DNA from: Archangium sp.
Lineage (GTDB): Bacteria > Myxococcota > Myxococcia > Myxococcales > Myxococcaceae
DNA: 64,000 nt
NCBI GenBank assembly: GCA_030681645.1
Contig: JAUXRX010000017.1
Span: 434,001-498,000, forward strand
Direction: 5' to 3'
A program made the position numbers and the translations under genes. Every line of letters starts with the position of its first letter. Position 1 is the first letter of the stretch. The notes under the pieces were generated by a model. It worked only from the letters and a program-made list of their open reading frames with translations. It ran no database searches and was not told the origin of the DNA. Of the stretch, positions 55,309 through 62,456 are shown piece by piece.

Positions 55309-55330
55309 GTCGTGACGAACCGGTCACGAC
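55309..55330. promoter_or_regulatory. Candidate operator in a divergent promoter region
   Basis: GTCGTGAC (55309-55316), GAACCG, GTCACGAC (55323-55330): a perfect 8-bp inverted repeat 20 bases upstream of the PHP lipoprotein ATG and about 64 bases upstream of the divergent small-protein gene. Its position suits a repressor or activator site. A gene-free AT patch (TTCGACTTGAAAAATTG) follows on the right. Confidence 0.5.
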
Positions 55331-55393
55331 GCAAGTGGTCATTTCGACTTGAAAAATTGAGGGCGCGGAGGCCGGTGGTACTTTTGAACCTGC

Positions 55394-55960
55394 ATGCCGG
55401 CGGTGAGGAGCGCAGAGGAACTTCGAGCAGCGGTCGACTCGATGTTTCGCATTCGAGCGGTGGAGTCGCCACCCGATGCCGGCGGGCTGCGGAAGGTGTG
55501 GCATCGCGGTGCCCGTCACGCAGAGCTGGTCAGTGAGATCGACGACACCGGCCGCGTGGCGCGGCACGAGTTCTCGCTCTTCGACGACGTGGTGATCTGG
55601 GAGCGCGGGCGTGGCTTCGTCACCGGCTCGGCGCAGCTGGAAGGCAGCACGCGCGGTGCGGCGAACGTGGCGTACGACCTGACCACCGACGGCGAGCGGA
55701 TGGTGCGCATCGCGGCCGCGCTTCAGCCGTATGCCGGCAGGGATCGCATCATCCAGCACCTGCGCGAGCTGGTGGTGACCACGAAGGAAGGTGGCCAGCC
55801 GCTGCAGGATCTCGGCGCCGTCACCGGCAGCAACCGGATCCCCGAGGCGGTGCTACGGCTCTCATCGGCGCCACCCCCGCAGTCGCGCAAGGGCCTGGTG
55901 TGGATCTCGATCGGGCTGGTGGTGATCGCCATCGCGCTGGCGTTGATGGCGCTCAAATGA
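55394..55960 (+). CDS. Tail-anchored hypothetical protein
   Basis: 188 residues. MPAVRSAEELRAAVDSMFRI then a soluble domain (WHRGARHAELVSEIDDTGRV, FDDVVIWERGRGFVTGSAQL) and a single C-terminal hydrophobic helix (GLVWISIGLVVIAIALALMA) ending in LK, the layout of a tail-anchored membrane protein facing the cytoplasm. Family not recognised. Its stop overlaps the ATG of the following lipoprotein gene (ATGA). Confidence 0.75.
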   Translation: MPAVRSAEELRAAVDSMFRIRAVESPPDAGGLRKVWHRGARHAELVSEIDDTGRVARHEFSLFDDVVIWERGRGFVTGSAQLEGSTRGAANVAYDLTTDGERMVRIAAALQPYAGRDRIIQHLRELVVTTKEGGQPLQDLGAVTGSNRIPEAVLRLSSAPPPQSRKGLVWISIGLVVIAIALALMALK

Positions 55961-56877
55961 GGTGCGCCTGGCTGTTGCTCGCGCTCAGCGGGTGCGCGCA
56001 CCGCTTCGTCGAGTGCAACGACACGCTCACCTGCCGGGCGCAGATGGCCGAGCGGAACCGGCAGTTCGCGCTCGAGATCGCGGACGAGCCCCCAGCTGAT
56101 CGCCTCGACGTCGAGCCGATCTCGCGCCTGGTGCTGGTCGACCGGAACAAGCAGCTCGTCTATGCGCTCACGCCCGAGCTCGTCGCGCTCGAGCTGCGCA
56201 ACGGAAACGAGCGGTGGCGGATACCCGCTGCGTCGGGAGACAGCCTGTGGAGGGCCGGTCGCCTGCTCGCCGTGGGGATGGAGTCGGCGAGGCTGCCTCC
56301 GAAGGTGACCTTCGTCGCGCCGGAAGCCCCGACCAAGCCCGTGCCGTGTTCGCTCGCGCTGGAGGCGCCCGCCGAGGCCGTGACGGCCTGGCTGCACGTG
56401 TTCGACCGCGCCGGGCAGCCGTACGTGTTCTGGCGCAGCGACTGGTCGTATTCGGGGGGCACTCCACCCGACGAGCGGGCGAAGGAGCGGGAGGTGGCGG
56501 CGGACGCGTGCGGGGTGGTGCGGCTCGACCCGCGGACCTGCGCCGCGGTGCCCGAGCCGCTGGAGGACTTCGTCTGGGAGCCGCCGGAAGGACGCCGGAA
56601 GCCCATGGGCGAGCCGGGGGCCTGTGCGTACCTCTCCCCCTTGCTCGACCTGCCGGCGGCTGCGGCCTCGGCGCCGAAGACCACCACGTTGCTTCCGCTG
56701 CTTGCGCCAGCCGCAGAAGGTCTCGCGCTGCGCGTGCTGATCGAGCGCGACGGTGAGCAGAGCAACAAGTGCAGGCAGGTCTCGCGGCTGACGCTCGAGG
56801 CGCGCGACGCGACGGGCACCCGGGTCTGGGCCAGGCCGCTCGAGGCGCGGGAGATCGACGTCTGCGGCCCGATTTGA
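55957..56877 (+). CDS. Lipoprotein of unknown function
   Basis: 306 residues from ATG 55957 (ATGA overlap). MRCAWLLLALSGCAHRFVEC has a lipobox (LSGC). The mature part is beta-rich (LVLVDRNKQLVYALTPELVA...LELRNGNERWRIPAASGDSL), somewhat like a PQQ-propeller blade pair with W-R and G-D-S repeats, but too short for a full propeller. No active site is seen. Coupled translation with the tail-anchored protein suggests one complex. Confidence 0.75.
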   Translation: MRCAWLLLALSGCAHRFVECNDTLTCRAQMAERNRQFALEIADEPPADRLDVEPISRLVLVDRNKQLVYALTPELVALELRNGNERWRIPAASGDSLWRAGRLLAVGMESARLPPKVTFVAPEAPTKPVPCSLALEAPAEAVTAWLHVFDRAGQPYVFWRSDWSYSGGTPPDERAKEREVAADACGVVRLDPRTCAAVPEPLEDFVWEPPEGRRKPMGEPGACAYLSPLLDLPAAAASAPKTTTLLPLLAPAAEGLALRVLIERDGEQSNKCRQVSRLTLEARDATGTRVWARPLEAREIDVCGPI

Positions 56878-56981
56878 CGGGTGCCGTGCGAGCGCTTCGG
56901 TGCTCCGGCCGCTCATCGAACGCGGTACCCAGACATTCGGCACCGCGCACCTGCCGACCGCGAGAGTAGGGTGCGCGTCCC

Positions 56982-58154
56982 ATGGAGAGCGCGCGCGTCG
57001 CCAGCTTCGGCACCTCGGTATTCAGCGAATTCTCACGGCTCGCGGCGCTGCACGGCGCGGTCAACCTCGGCCAGGGCTTCCCTGACTTCGACGGCCCGAA
57101 GGAGATCGCCCAGGCGGCCATCGACGCGATCAACGGCGGGGTGAACCAGTACGCGGTCGGGCAGGGCGCGCCGGTGCTGCGGGCGGCCATCGCCGCGCAC
57201 AGCCAGCGGTTCTACGGGCAGGTGCTCGATCCCGCGTCGGAGATCGGGGTCACGTCAGGGGCGACCGAGGCGATCTTCGACGCGGTGCAGGCCTTCACGA
57301 ACCCCGGCGACGAGGTGGTGCTGTTCGAGCCGTTCTACGACTCGTACCTGGCGTCGGTGCAGCTCGCACAGGCGGTGCCCCGCTTTGTGCGCCTGCGAGC
57401 ACCCGATACTGCACATGCGCAGTGGTGGCTCGATGACGCCGAGCTCGAGGCCGCGTTCACCCCGCGCACGAAGCTGGTGATCGTGAACACACCGCACAAC
57501 CCGACCGGCAAGCTCTTCACGCGCGCCGAGCTCGAGCGCATCGGCGAGCTGACGCGCAAGGCAGGCGCGGTGCTGCTGAGCGACGAGGTCTACGAGCACC
57601 TGGTGTTCGACGCCGGGAAGCACGTGCGGCCGGCGACGCTGCCGGGCTTCAAGGACTTCACGCTGACCATCTCGAGCGGGGGCAAGAGCTTCTCGTTCAC
57701 CGGGTGGAAGATCGGCTGGCACCTCGGGCGGGCCGAGCTGGTGACGGCGGTGCAGAAGGTGCACCAATGGGTCACGTTCTGCTCAGGCGCGCCGTTTCAG
57801 GTGGCGATCGCGAAGGCGCTCGAGCTGCCCGACTCGTACTTCCAGGGCTTCGTGCAGAGCTACACCCAGAAGCGGGACTTCCTCACCGCGGCGCTGAATA
57901 CGGCGGGCTTCGAGGTGTTGCCGTGCGAGGGCACCTACTTCCTGATGGCGCGCACCGACCGGCATCGCCGCGCGGGCGAGGACGACGTGGCCTTCTGCAG
58001 GCGGTTGCTGGTCGACCACGGGATCGCGACGATCCCGACGTCAGGCTTCCACTCGGCCGAGCACGCGGTGCACGTCCACGGCATGGCGCGCTTCGCGTTC
58101 TGCAAGACCGAGGCGGTGCTTCAGGCCGCGGCGGATCGGCTCTCGAAGCTCTGA
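56982..58154 (+). CDS. Class I/II PLP aminotransferase (methionine/kynurenine type)
   Basis: 390 residues, full length. PLP enzyme of the fold-type I aminotransferase family. The N-terminal NLGQGFPDFDGPKEI is typical of the kynurenine/glutamine/methionine aminotransferase group (KAT, YbdL). Cofactor residues: NTPHNPTGKLF (Asn), LLSDEVYEHL (Asp binding the pyridine N) and SSGGKSFSFTGWKIGW with Lys235 as the Schiff-base lysine. The likely activity is transamination of methionine or aromatic or kynurenine-type amino acids with 2-oxo acids; the exact substrate is undetermined. It is convergent with vapC across four bases. Confidence 0.9.
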   Translation: MESARVASFGTSVFSEFSRLAALHGAVNLGQGFPDFDGPKEIAQAAIDAINGGVNQYAVGQGAPVLRAAIAAHSQRFYGQVLDPASEIGVTSGATEAIFDAVQAFTNPGDEVVLFEPFYDSYLASVQLAQAVPRFVRLRAPDTAHAQWWLDDAELEAAFTPRTKLVIVNTPHNPTGKLFTRAELERIGELTRKAGAVLLSDEVYEHLVFDAGKHVRPATLPGFKDFTLTISSGGKSFSFTGWKIGWHLGRAELVTAVQKVHQWVTFCSGAPFQVAIAKALELPDSYFQGFVQSYTQKRDFLTAALNTAGFEVLPCEGTYFLMARTDRHRRAGEDDVAFCRRLLVDHGIATIPTSGFHSAEHAVHVHGMARFAFCKTEAVLQAAADRLSKL

Positions 58155-58158
58155 GCCG

Positions 58159-58557
58159 TCAGCGCCCGAGGCGGCGCATGGGCTGATGGGTCACCTCTGA
58201 GATCAGCTCGAAGTCGCGATCGCAGTGCCAGAGCGTGGCCTTCACCGATTCGGCCGCCGCGGCCGAGAGGAGATCGATGGGTCCAGGACCCCGGTGATAG
58301 CCGCGACGCGCCAACCGAGCCTGCACGTCGAGCGCCCGGACGCAGAGCTCTGCCGAGATTCCGACGACGTGGAGGGCCTCGTAGTCGAGGCGAAGTTGAG
58401 CGTGCTCAGCGGCGTCCCGAGCCGAGCGCAGGAGTTCGAGGATCAGCGGGGTGGTGATCACGACCCCGCCACCACTGATGGCGTCAGCCACTGCGTCACG
58501 CACCGTCGGCTGGGCGATGCGTGCCCACACGCTGGTGTCGATGAAGACCAGGCTCAT
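58159..58557 (-). CDS. vapC: VapC-type PIN-domain ribonuclease toxin
   Basis: 132 residues. The four acidic residues of the PIN active site are visible: Asp7 (FIDTSVW), Glu41 (LELLRS), Asp95 (GPIDLL) and Asp113 or Asp115 (CDRDFE). VapC toxins cut tRNA or rRNA when released from antitoxin. Length is normal. Its ATG overlaps the antitoxin stop (ATGA), the standard toxin-after-antitoxin order. Confidence 0.92.
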   Translation of the reverse strand: MSLVFIDTSVWARIAQPTVRDAVADAISGGGVVITTPLILELLRSARDAAEHAQLRLDYEALHVVGISAELCVRALDVQARLARRGYHRGPGPIDLLSAAAAESVKATLWHCDRDFELISEVTHQPMRRLGR

Positions 58558-58787
58558 TTCGAGGTGAGGCTCCCGGTCTTCACCTGTTGCTGGCGCAAGC
58601 GGCGCACCTCCTCAGGGGTGGGAACCGGGAGTGACCCCTTGCGCACACGCTCGGCGAGCCTGGCGCGCCGGGTGATCGTGATGACCTCGCGCAGCGCCGC
58701 GTTGACGGTCTCGGTCAGGGACCGGGTCTGCAGCAGCCGGGCGACCTCGGCGAGCAAGTCAGGGTCGACGTTGACGGTGGTGCGCAT
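58554..58787 (-). CDS. vapB: VapB-type antitoxin
   Basis: 77 residues. The N-terminal MRTTVNVDPDLLAEVARLLQ with TRSLTETVNAALREVI is a ribbon-helix-helix of the VapB/DUF2191 antitoxin type, followed by a flexible charged tail that should wrap the toxin (EVRRLRQQQVKTGSLTSK). It should repress its own promoter. The operator lies immediately upstream of its ATG (58787). Confidence 0.9.
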   Translation of the reverse strand: MRTTVNVDPDLLAEVARLLQTRSLTETVNAALREVITITRRARLAERVRKGSLPVPTPEEVRRLRQQQVKTGSLTSK

Positions 58788-58788
58788 G

Positions 58789-58829
58789 GCATCAAACTAG
58801 CGTCCGTTTGATGCAGCATCAAGGCATCA
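58789..58829. promoter_or_regulatory. vapBC operator with GCATCAA repeats
   Basis: GCATCAAAC (58789-58797) and GTTTGATGC (58806-58814) form a perfect 9-bp inverted repeat with an 8-base spacer, beginning 2 bases upstream of the vapB ATG. A third GCATCAA follows at 58816 and a GCATCA at 58824. Clustered inverted and direct half-sites are what a cooperatively binding RHH antitoxin needs. The putative icmF start is about 80 bases away on the other strand. Confidence 0.78.
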
Positions 58830-58910
58830 CGCTGAGTGCCACGTGGTGCGACCGGGGCTGGCGCGTCGACCCTGCTGACGGTGGGCCTGCAAGCTGTTAG
58901 TTCTTCGAGC

Positions 58911-61900
58911 GTGCAAGCCGCCACCGCCACACCCTTCAAGCTTCGTCACCACGTCCGCATCGTCACCGCGGCCTCGCTGTTCGACGGCCACGACGCGGCG
59001 ATCAACGTCATGCGCCGGATCATGCAGTCCTCCGGCGCCGAGGTGATCCACCTCGGGCACAACCGCTCGGTGGCCGAGATCGTCCACTGCGCGATCCAGG
59101 AAGACGTGCAGGGCATCGCGATCACCTCGTACCAGGGCGGGCACGTCGAATATTTCAAGTACATGATCGACCTGCTCAAGCAGGCCGGCGCGAACATCAA
59201 GGTCTTCGGCGGGGGCGGCGGCACCATCCTCCCCGCGGAGATCGAAGAGTTGCACCGCTACGGCGTGTCGCGCCTGTACTCACCCGACGACGGCCGCGCG
59301 ATGGGCCTGCAGGGCATGATCGACGACGTGATCAAGCAGTGCGACTTCGAGAAGCGGCCGGCTGACTTCAAGCCGATGCTCCCGAAGCTGCGCGAGCGTG
59401 ATCCGTCGACGCTGGGCTCGCTCATCACCATCGCCGAGAACTTCCCTGACGCGGGCGACGGGCTGCGCACGGCGCTGGCGGAGCTCTCGAAGGCCAACAC
59501 CCGCGTCCCCGTGCTCGGCATCACCGGCACCGGCGGCGCGGGCAAGTCGAGCCTGGTGGACGAGCTGGTGCGGCGCTTCCTCACCGACTTCAAGGACAAG
59601 ACCATCGCGGTGATCTCGGTCGATCCTTCGAAGCGGAAGACCGGCGGCGCGCTGCTGGGCGATCGCATTCGCATGAACTCGATCGACGACCCGCGCGTGT
59701 ACATGCGGTCACTGGCGACGCGGCAGAGCAACCTGGCGCTGTCCAAGCACGTGCGCGAGTCGATCGAGATCTGCCGCGCGGCGGGGTTCGACCTGATCGT
59801 GGTGGAGACGTCCGGCATCGGCCAGTCGGACACCGAGATCACCGACCACGCCGACGTGTCGCTGTACATCATGACCGCGGAGTACGGCGCGGCGACGCAG
59901 CTCGAGAAGATCGACATGCTCGACTTCGCGGACATCGTCGCGATCAACAAGTTCGACAAGCGCGGCTCGCTCGACGCGCTGCGTGACGTGCGCAAGCAGT
60001 GGAAGCGCAACCACAACGCCTTCGAGCGCAAGGACGAGGACGTGCCGGTCTTCGGCACCATCGCCTCGCAGTTCAACGACCCGGGCATGAACCAGCTCTA
60101 CCGGGCGATCATCGGGGTCCTCGCGAAGAAGACGGGGGCGAAGCTCGAGTCGCACCTCGAGCTCACCCCGGGGATGAGCGAGAAGAAGTGGATCATTCCG
60201 CCCGAGCGCACGCGCTACCTCGCGGAGATCGTCGAGACGTGTGAGGAATACGACGCCGTGGTGCGGTCCCAGGCGGCGATCGCGCGGCGCATGTACCAAC
60301 TGCACGGCACCATCGAGCTGCTGCGGGCCAACGTGGGGAAGAAGAAGCTCGAGATCGTCGAGCCCACGACCGCGGGCGGAGTGGTGCACGTCACCGAGCA
60401 CGTCGAGGGTGAGCCGCCTTTCCTGGGCGAGCTGATCAAGCTCTATCGGGAACTGGAAGGGCGGCTCTCCCCCGAATCACGGAAGCTGCTCGCCGACTGG
60501 CCTGCGACGAAGAAGCGCTACGCGGCGGCGAAGTACCAGTACCAGGTGCGCGAGAAGGTGATCGAGATCGACCTCGTCACCGAGTCACTCTCACACCTCA
60601 AGATCCCGAAGGTCTGCCTGCCGAAGTACGAGGACTGGGGCGACGTGCTCACGTGGTTGCTGCGCGAGAGCCCTCCGGGGCAGTACCCGTTCACCGCGGG
60701 CGTGTTCCCGCTGAAGCGTGAGGGCGAAGATCCCGCACGCATGTTCGCAGGGGAGGGTGGCCCCGAGCGCACCAACAAGCGCTTCCACTACGTCTCGCGC
60801 GGGCTGCCGGCGAAGCGGCTGTCGACGGCGTTCGACTCGGTCACGCTGTACGGCGAAGACCCGGATCCGCGGCCGGACATCTACGGCAAGGTCGGCAACT
60901 CCGGCGTGTCGATCGCCAGCGTGGATGACGCGAAGAAGCTCTATTCGGGCTTCGATCTCTGCGACCCCGCGACGTCGGTCTCGATGACGATCAACGGCCC
61001 GGCGCCGATGGTGCTCGGGTTCTTCCTGAACGCGGCGATCGATCAGCAGTGCGAGAAGTGGATCCGCGCGCAGGGCAAGACCGCGGAGGTCGAGAAGAAG
61101 ATCGACGAGCTGTTCGCGAAGCGGGGCGTGCCAAGGGCGAAGTACCAGGGCGCGCTGCCCGAGGGGAACGACGGCCTGGGGCTGATGCTGCTGGGCGTGT
61201 CAGGCGACGAGGTGCTGCCGCCCGAGGTCTACGCGAAGATCCGCGCGGCGACGCTGTCGTCGGTGCGTGGAACGGTGCAGGCGGACATCTTGAAAGAGGA
61301 CCAGGCGCAGAACACCTGCATCTTCTCCACCGAGTTCGCGCTGCGGGTGATGGGCGACATTCAGCAGCACTTCATCGATCACAAGGTGCGGAACTTCTAT
61401 TCGGTGTCGATCAGCGGGTACCACATCGCCGAAGCAGGGGCGAACCCGGTCAGCCAGCTCGCCTTCACGCTCGCGAACGGCTTCACCTTCGTCGAGTACT
61501 ACCTCTCGCGCGGCATGCCGATCGACGACTTCGCGCCGAACCTGTCGTTCTTCTTCAGCAACGGAATGGACCCTGAGTACACGGTGCTCGGGCGCGTCGC
61601 GCGGCGGATCTGGGCGAAGACGATCCGCGACAAGTACGGCGGCAACGATCGTTCGCAGAAGTTGAAGTACCACATTCAGACCTCGGGCCGTTCGCTGCAC
61701 GCGCAGGAGATCGCGTTCAACGACATCCGCACCACGCTGCAGGCGTTGCTGGCGCTGCAGGACAACTGCAACTCGCTGCACACCAACGCCTACGACGAGG
61801 CGATCACCACGCCGACCGAGGACAGCGTGCGGCGCGCGCTCGCGATTCAGTTGGTGATCAACAAGGAGTTCGGCCTGTCGAAGAACGAGAACCCGACGCA

Positions 61901-62366
61901 GGGCTCGTTCATCGTCGAGGAACTGACAGACCTGGTGGAGAACGCGGTGCTCGCTGAGTTCCGGGCGATCTCCGAGCGGGGCGGGGTGCTCGGCGCGATG
62001 GAGCGCATGTACCAGCGCTCGAAGATCCAGGAAGAGTCGCTCTACTACGAGACGATGAAGCACGACGGTTCGCTGCCGATCATCGGCGTGAACACGTTCC
62101 TCGATCCGAAGGGCTCGCCGACCGTGCAGCCGCCCGAGGTGATCCGCGCGACGAAGGAAGAGAAGGACTACGCCATCGCCGCGCGAGACGCGTTCTGGAA
62201 GCGCAACGCGGCCACCGCGCCGGCAGCACTCCAGGCCGTGGCGCGGGCAGCGCTCGACAACGGGAACGTGTTCGCGGCGCTGATGGAGGCCTGCAAGGTC
62301 TGCACGCTCGGTCAGCTCAGCGGCGCGCTCTACAAAGTCGGCGGTCAGTACCGTCGCAACATGTAA
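58911..62366 (+). CDS. icmF: Fused isobutyryl-CoA mutase IcmF
   Basis: 1151 residues from GTG 58911; the frame opens further up to 58836 but homologues begin near TPFKLRHHVRIVTA. Three modules: a B12-binding domain (about 10-135, with the cobalt-ligand His of FDGHDAAIN at about residue 27), a MeaI/ArgK-type G3E GTPase (P-loop TGTGGAGKSS at about 205-214, then VETSGIGQSDTE), and the mutase TIM barrel and dimer regions (ESPPGQYPFTAGVF, YHIQTSGRSLHAQEIAFNDI). IcmF interconverts isobutyryl- and n-butyryl-CoA with adenosylcobalamin; related proteins act on pivalyl- or isovaleryl-CoA. Its substrate pool fits the butyryl-CoA enzymes elsewhere in the window. Confidence 0.93.
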   Translation: MQAATATPFKLRHHVRIVTAASLFDGHDAAINVMRRIMQSSGAEVIHLGHNRSVAEIVHCAIQEDVQGIAITSYQGGHVEYFKYMIDLLKQAGANIKVFGGGGGTILPAEIEELHRYGVSRLYSPDDGRAMGLQGMIDDVIKQCDFEKRPADFKPMLPKLRERDPSTLGSLITIAENFPDAGDGLRTALAELSKANTRVPVLGITGTGGAGKSSLVDELVRRFLTDFKDKTIAVISVDPSKRKTGGALLGDRIRMNSIDDPRVYMRSLATRQSNLALSKHVRESIEICRAAGFDLIVVETSGIGQSDTEITDHADVSLYIMTAEYGAATQLEKIDMLDFADIVAINKFDKRGSLDALRDVRKQWKRNHNAFERKDEDVPVFGTIASQFNDPGMNQLYRAIIGVLAKKTGAKLESHLELTPGMSEKKWIIPPERTRYLAEIVETCEEYDAVVRSQAAIARRMYQLHGTIELLRANVGKKKLEIVEPTTAGGVVHVTEHVEGEPPFLGELIKLYRELEGRLSPESRKLLADWPATKKRYAAAKYQYQVREKVIEIDLVTESLSHLKIPKVCLPKYEDWGDVLTWLLRESPPGQYPFTAGVFPLKREGEDPARMFAGEGGPERTNKRFHYVSRGLPAKRLSTAFDSVTLYGEDPDPRPDIYGKVGNSGVSIASVDDAKKLYSGFDLCDPATSVSMTINGPAPMVLGFFLNAAIDQQCEKWIRAQGKTAEVEKKIDELFAKRGVPRAKYQGALPEGNDGLGLMLLGVSGDEVLPPEVYAKIRAATLSSVRGTVQADILKEDQAQNTCIFSTEFALRVMGDIQQHFIDHKVRNFYSVSISGYHIAEAGANPVSQLAFTLANGFTFVEYYLSRGMPIDDFAPNLSFFFSNGMDPEYTVLGRVARRIWAKTIRDKYGGNDRSQKLKYHIQTSGRSLHAQEIAFNDIRTTLQALLALQDNCNSLHTNAYDEAITTPTEDSVRRALAIQLVINKEFGLSKNENPTQGSFIVEELTDLVENAVLAEFRAISERGGVLGAMERMYQRSKIQEESLYYETMKHDGSLPIIGVNTFLDPKGSPTVQPPEVIRATKEEKDYAIAARDAFWKRNAATAPAALQAVARAALDNGNVFAALMEACKVCTLGQLSGALYKVGGQYRRNM

Positions 62367-62376
62367 CCCTTCTCAC

Positions 62377-62416
62377 TCTCCCCGAGGGGGGAGAGGTCGG
62401 GGAGAGGGCAAACCGA
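62377..62416. repeat. Dispersed GC palindrome (REP-like), copy 5
   Basis: CTCTCCCC (62377-62384), GAGG, GGGGAGAG (62389-62396), followed by GTCGGGGAGAGGGCAAACCG. The tail is identical over about 20 bases to the copy at 31950. It lies 10 bases after the icmF stop and about 40 bases before the mutA-like start. Confidence 0.8.
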
Positions 62417-62456
62417 GACTTGCCGCGAGCCGGACTCTGACGGATGAAGTCGGGTC

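Noticed and set aside
58159..58787. vapBC as evidence of a plasmid or integrative element
   Set aside because: No integrase, replication gene or attachment-site repeats nearby; toxin-antitoxin pairs are common on chromosomes, and codon use matches the surroundings.
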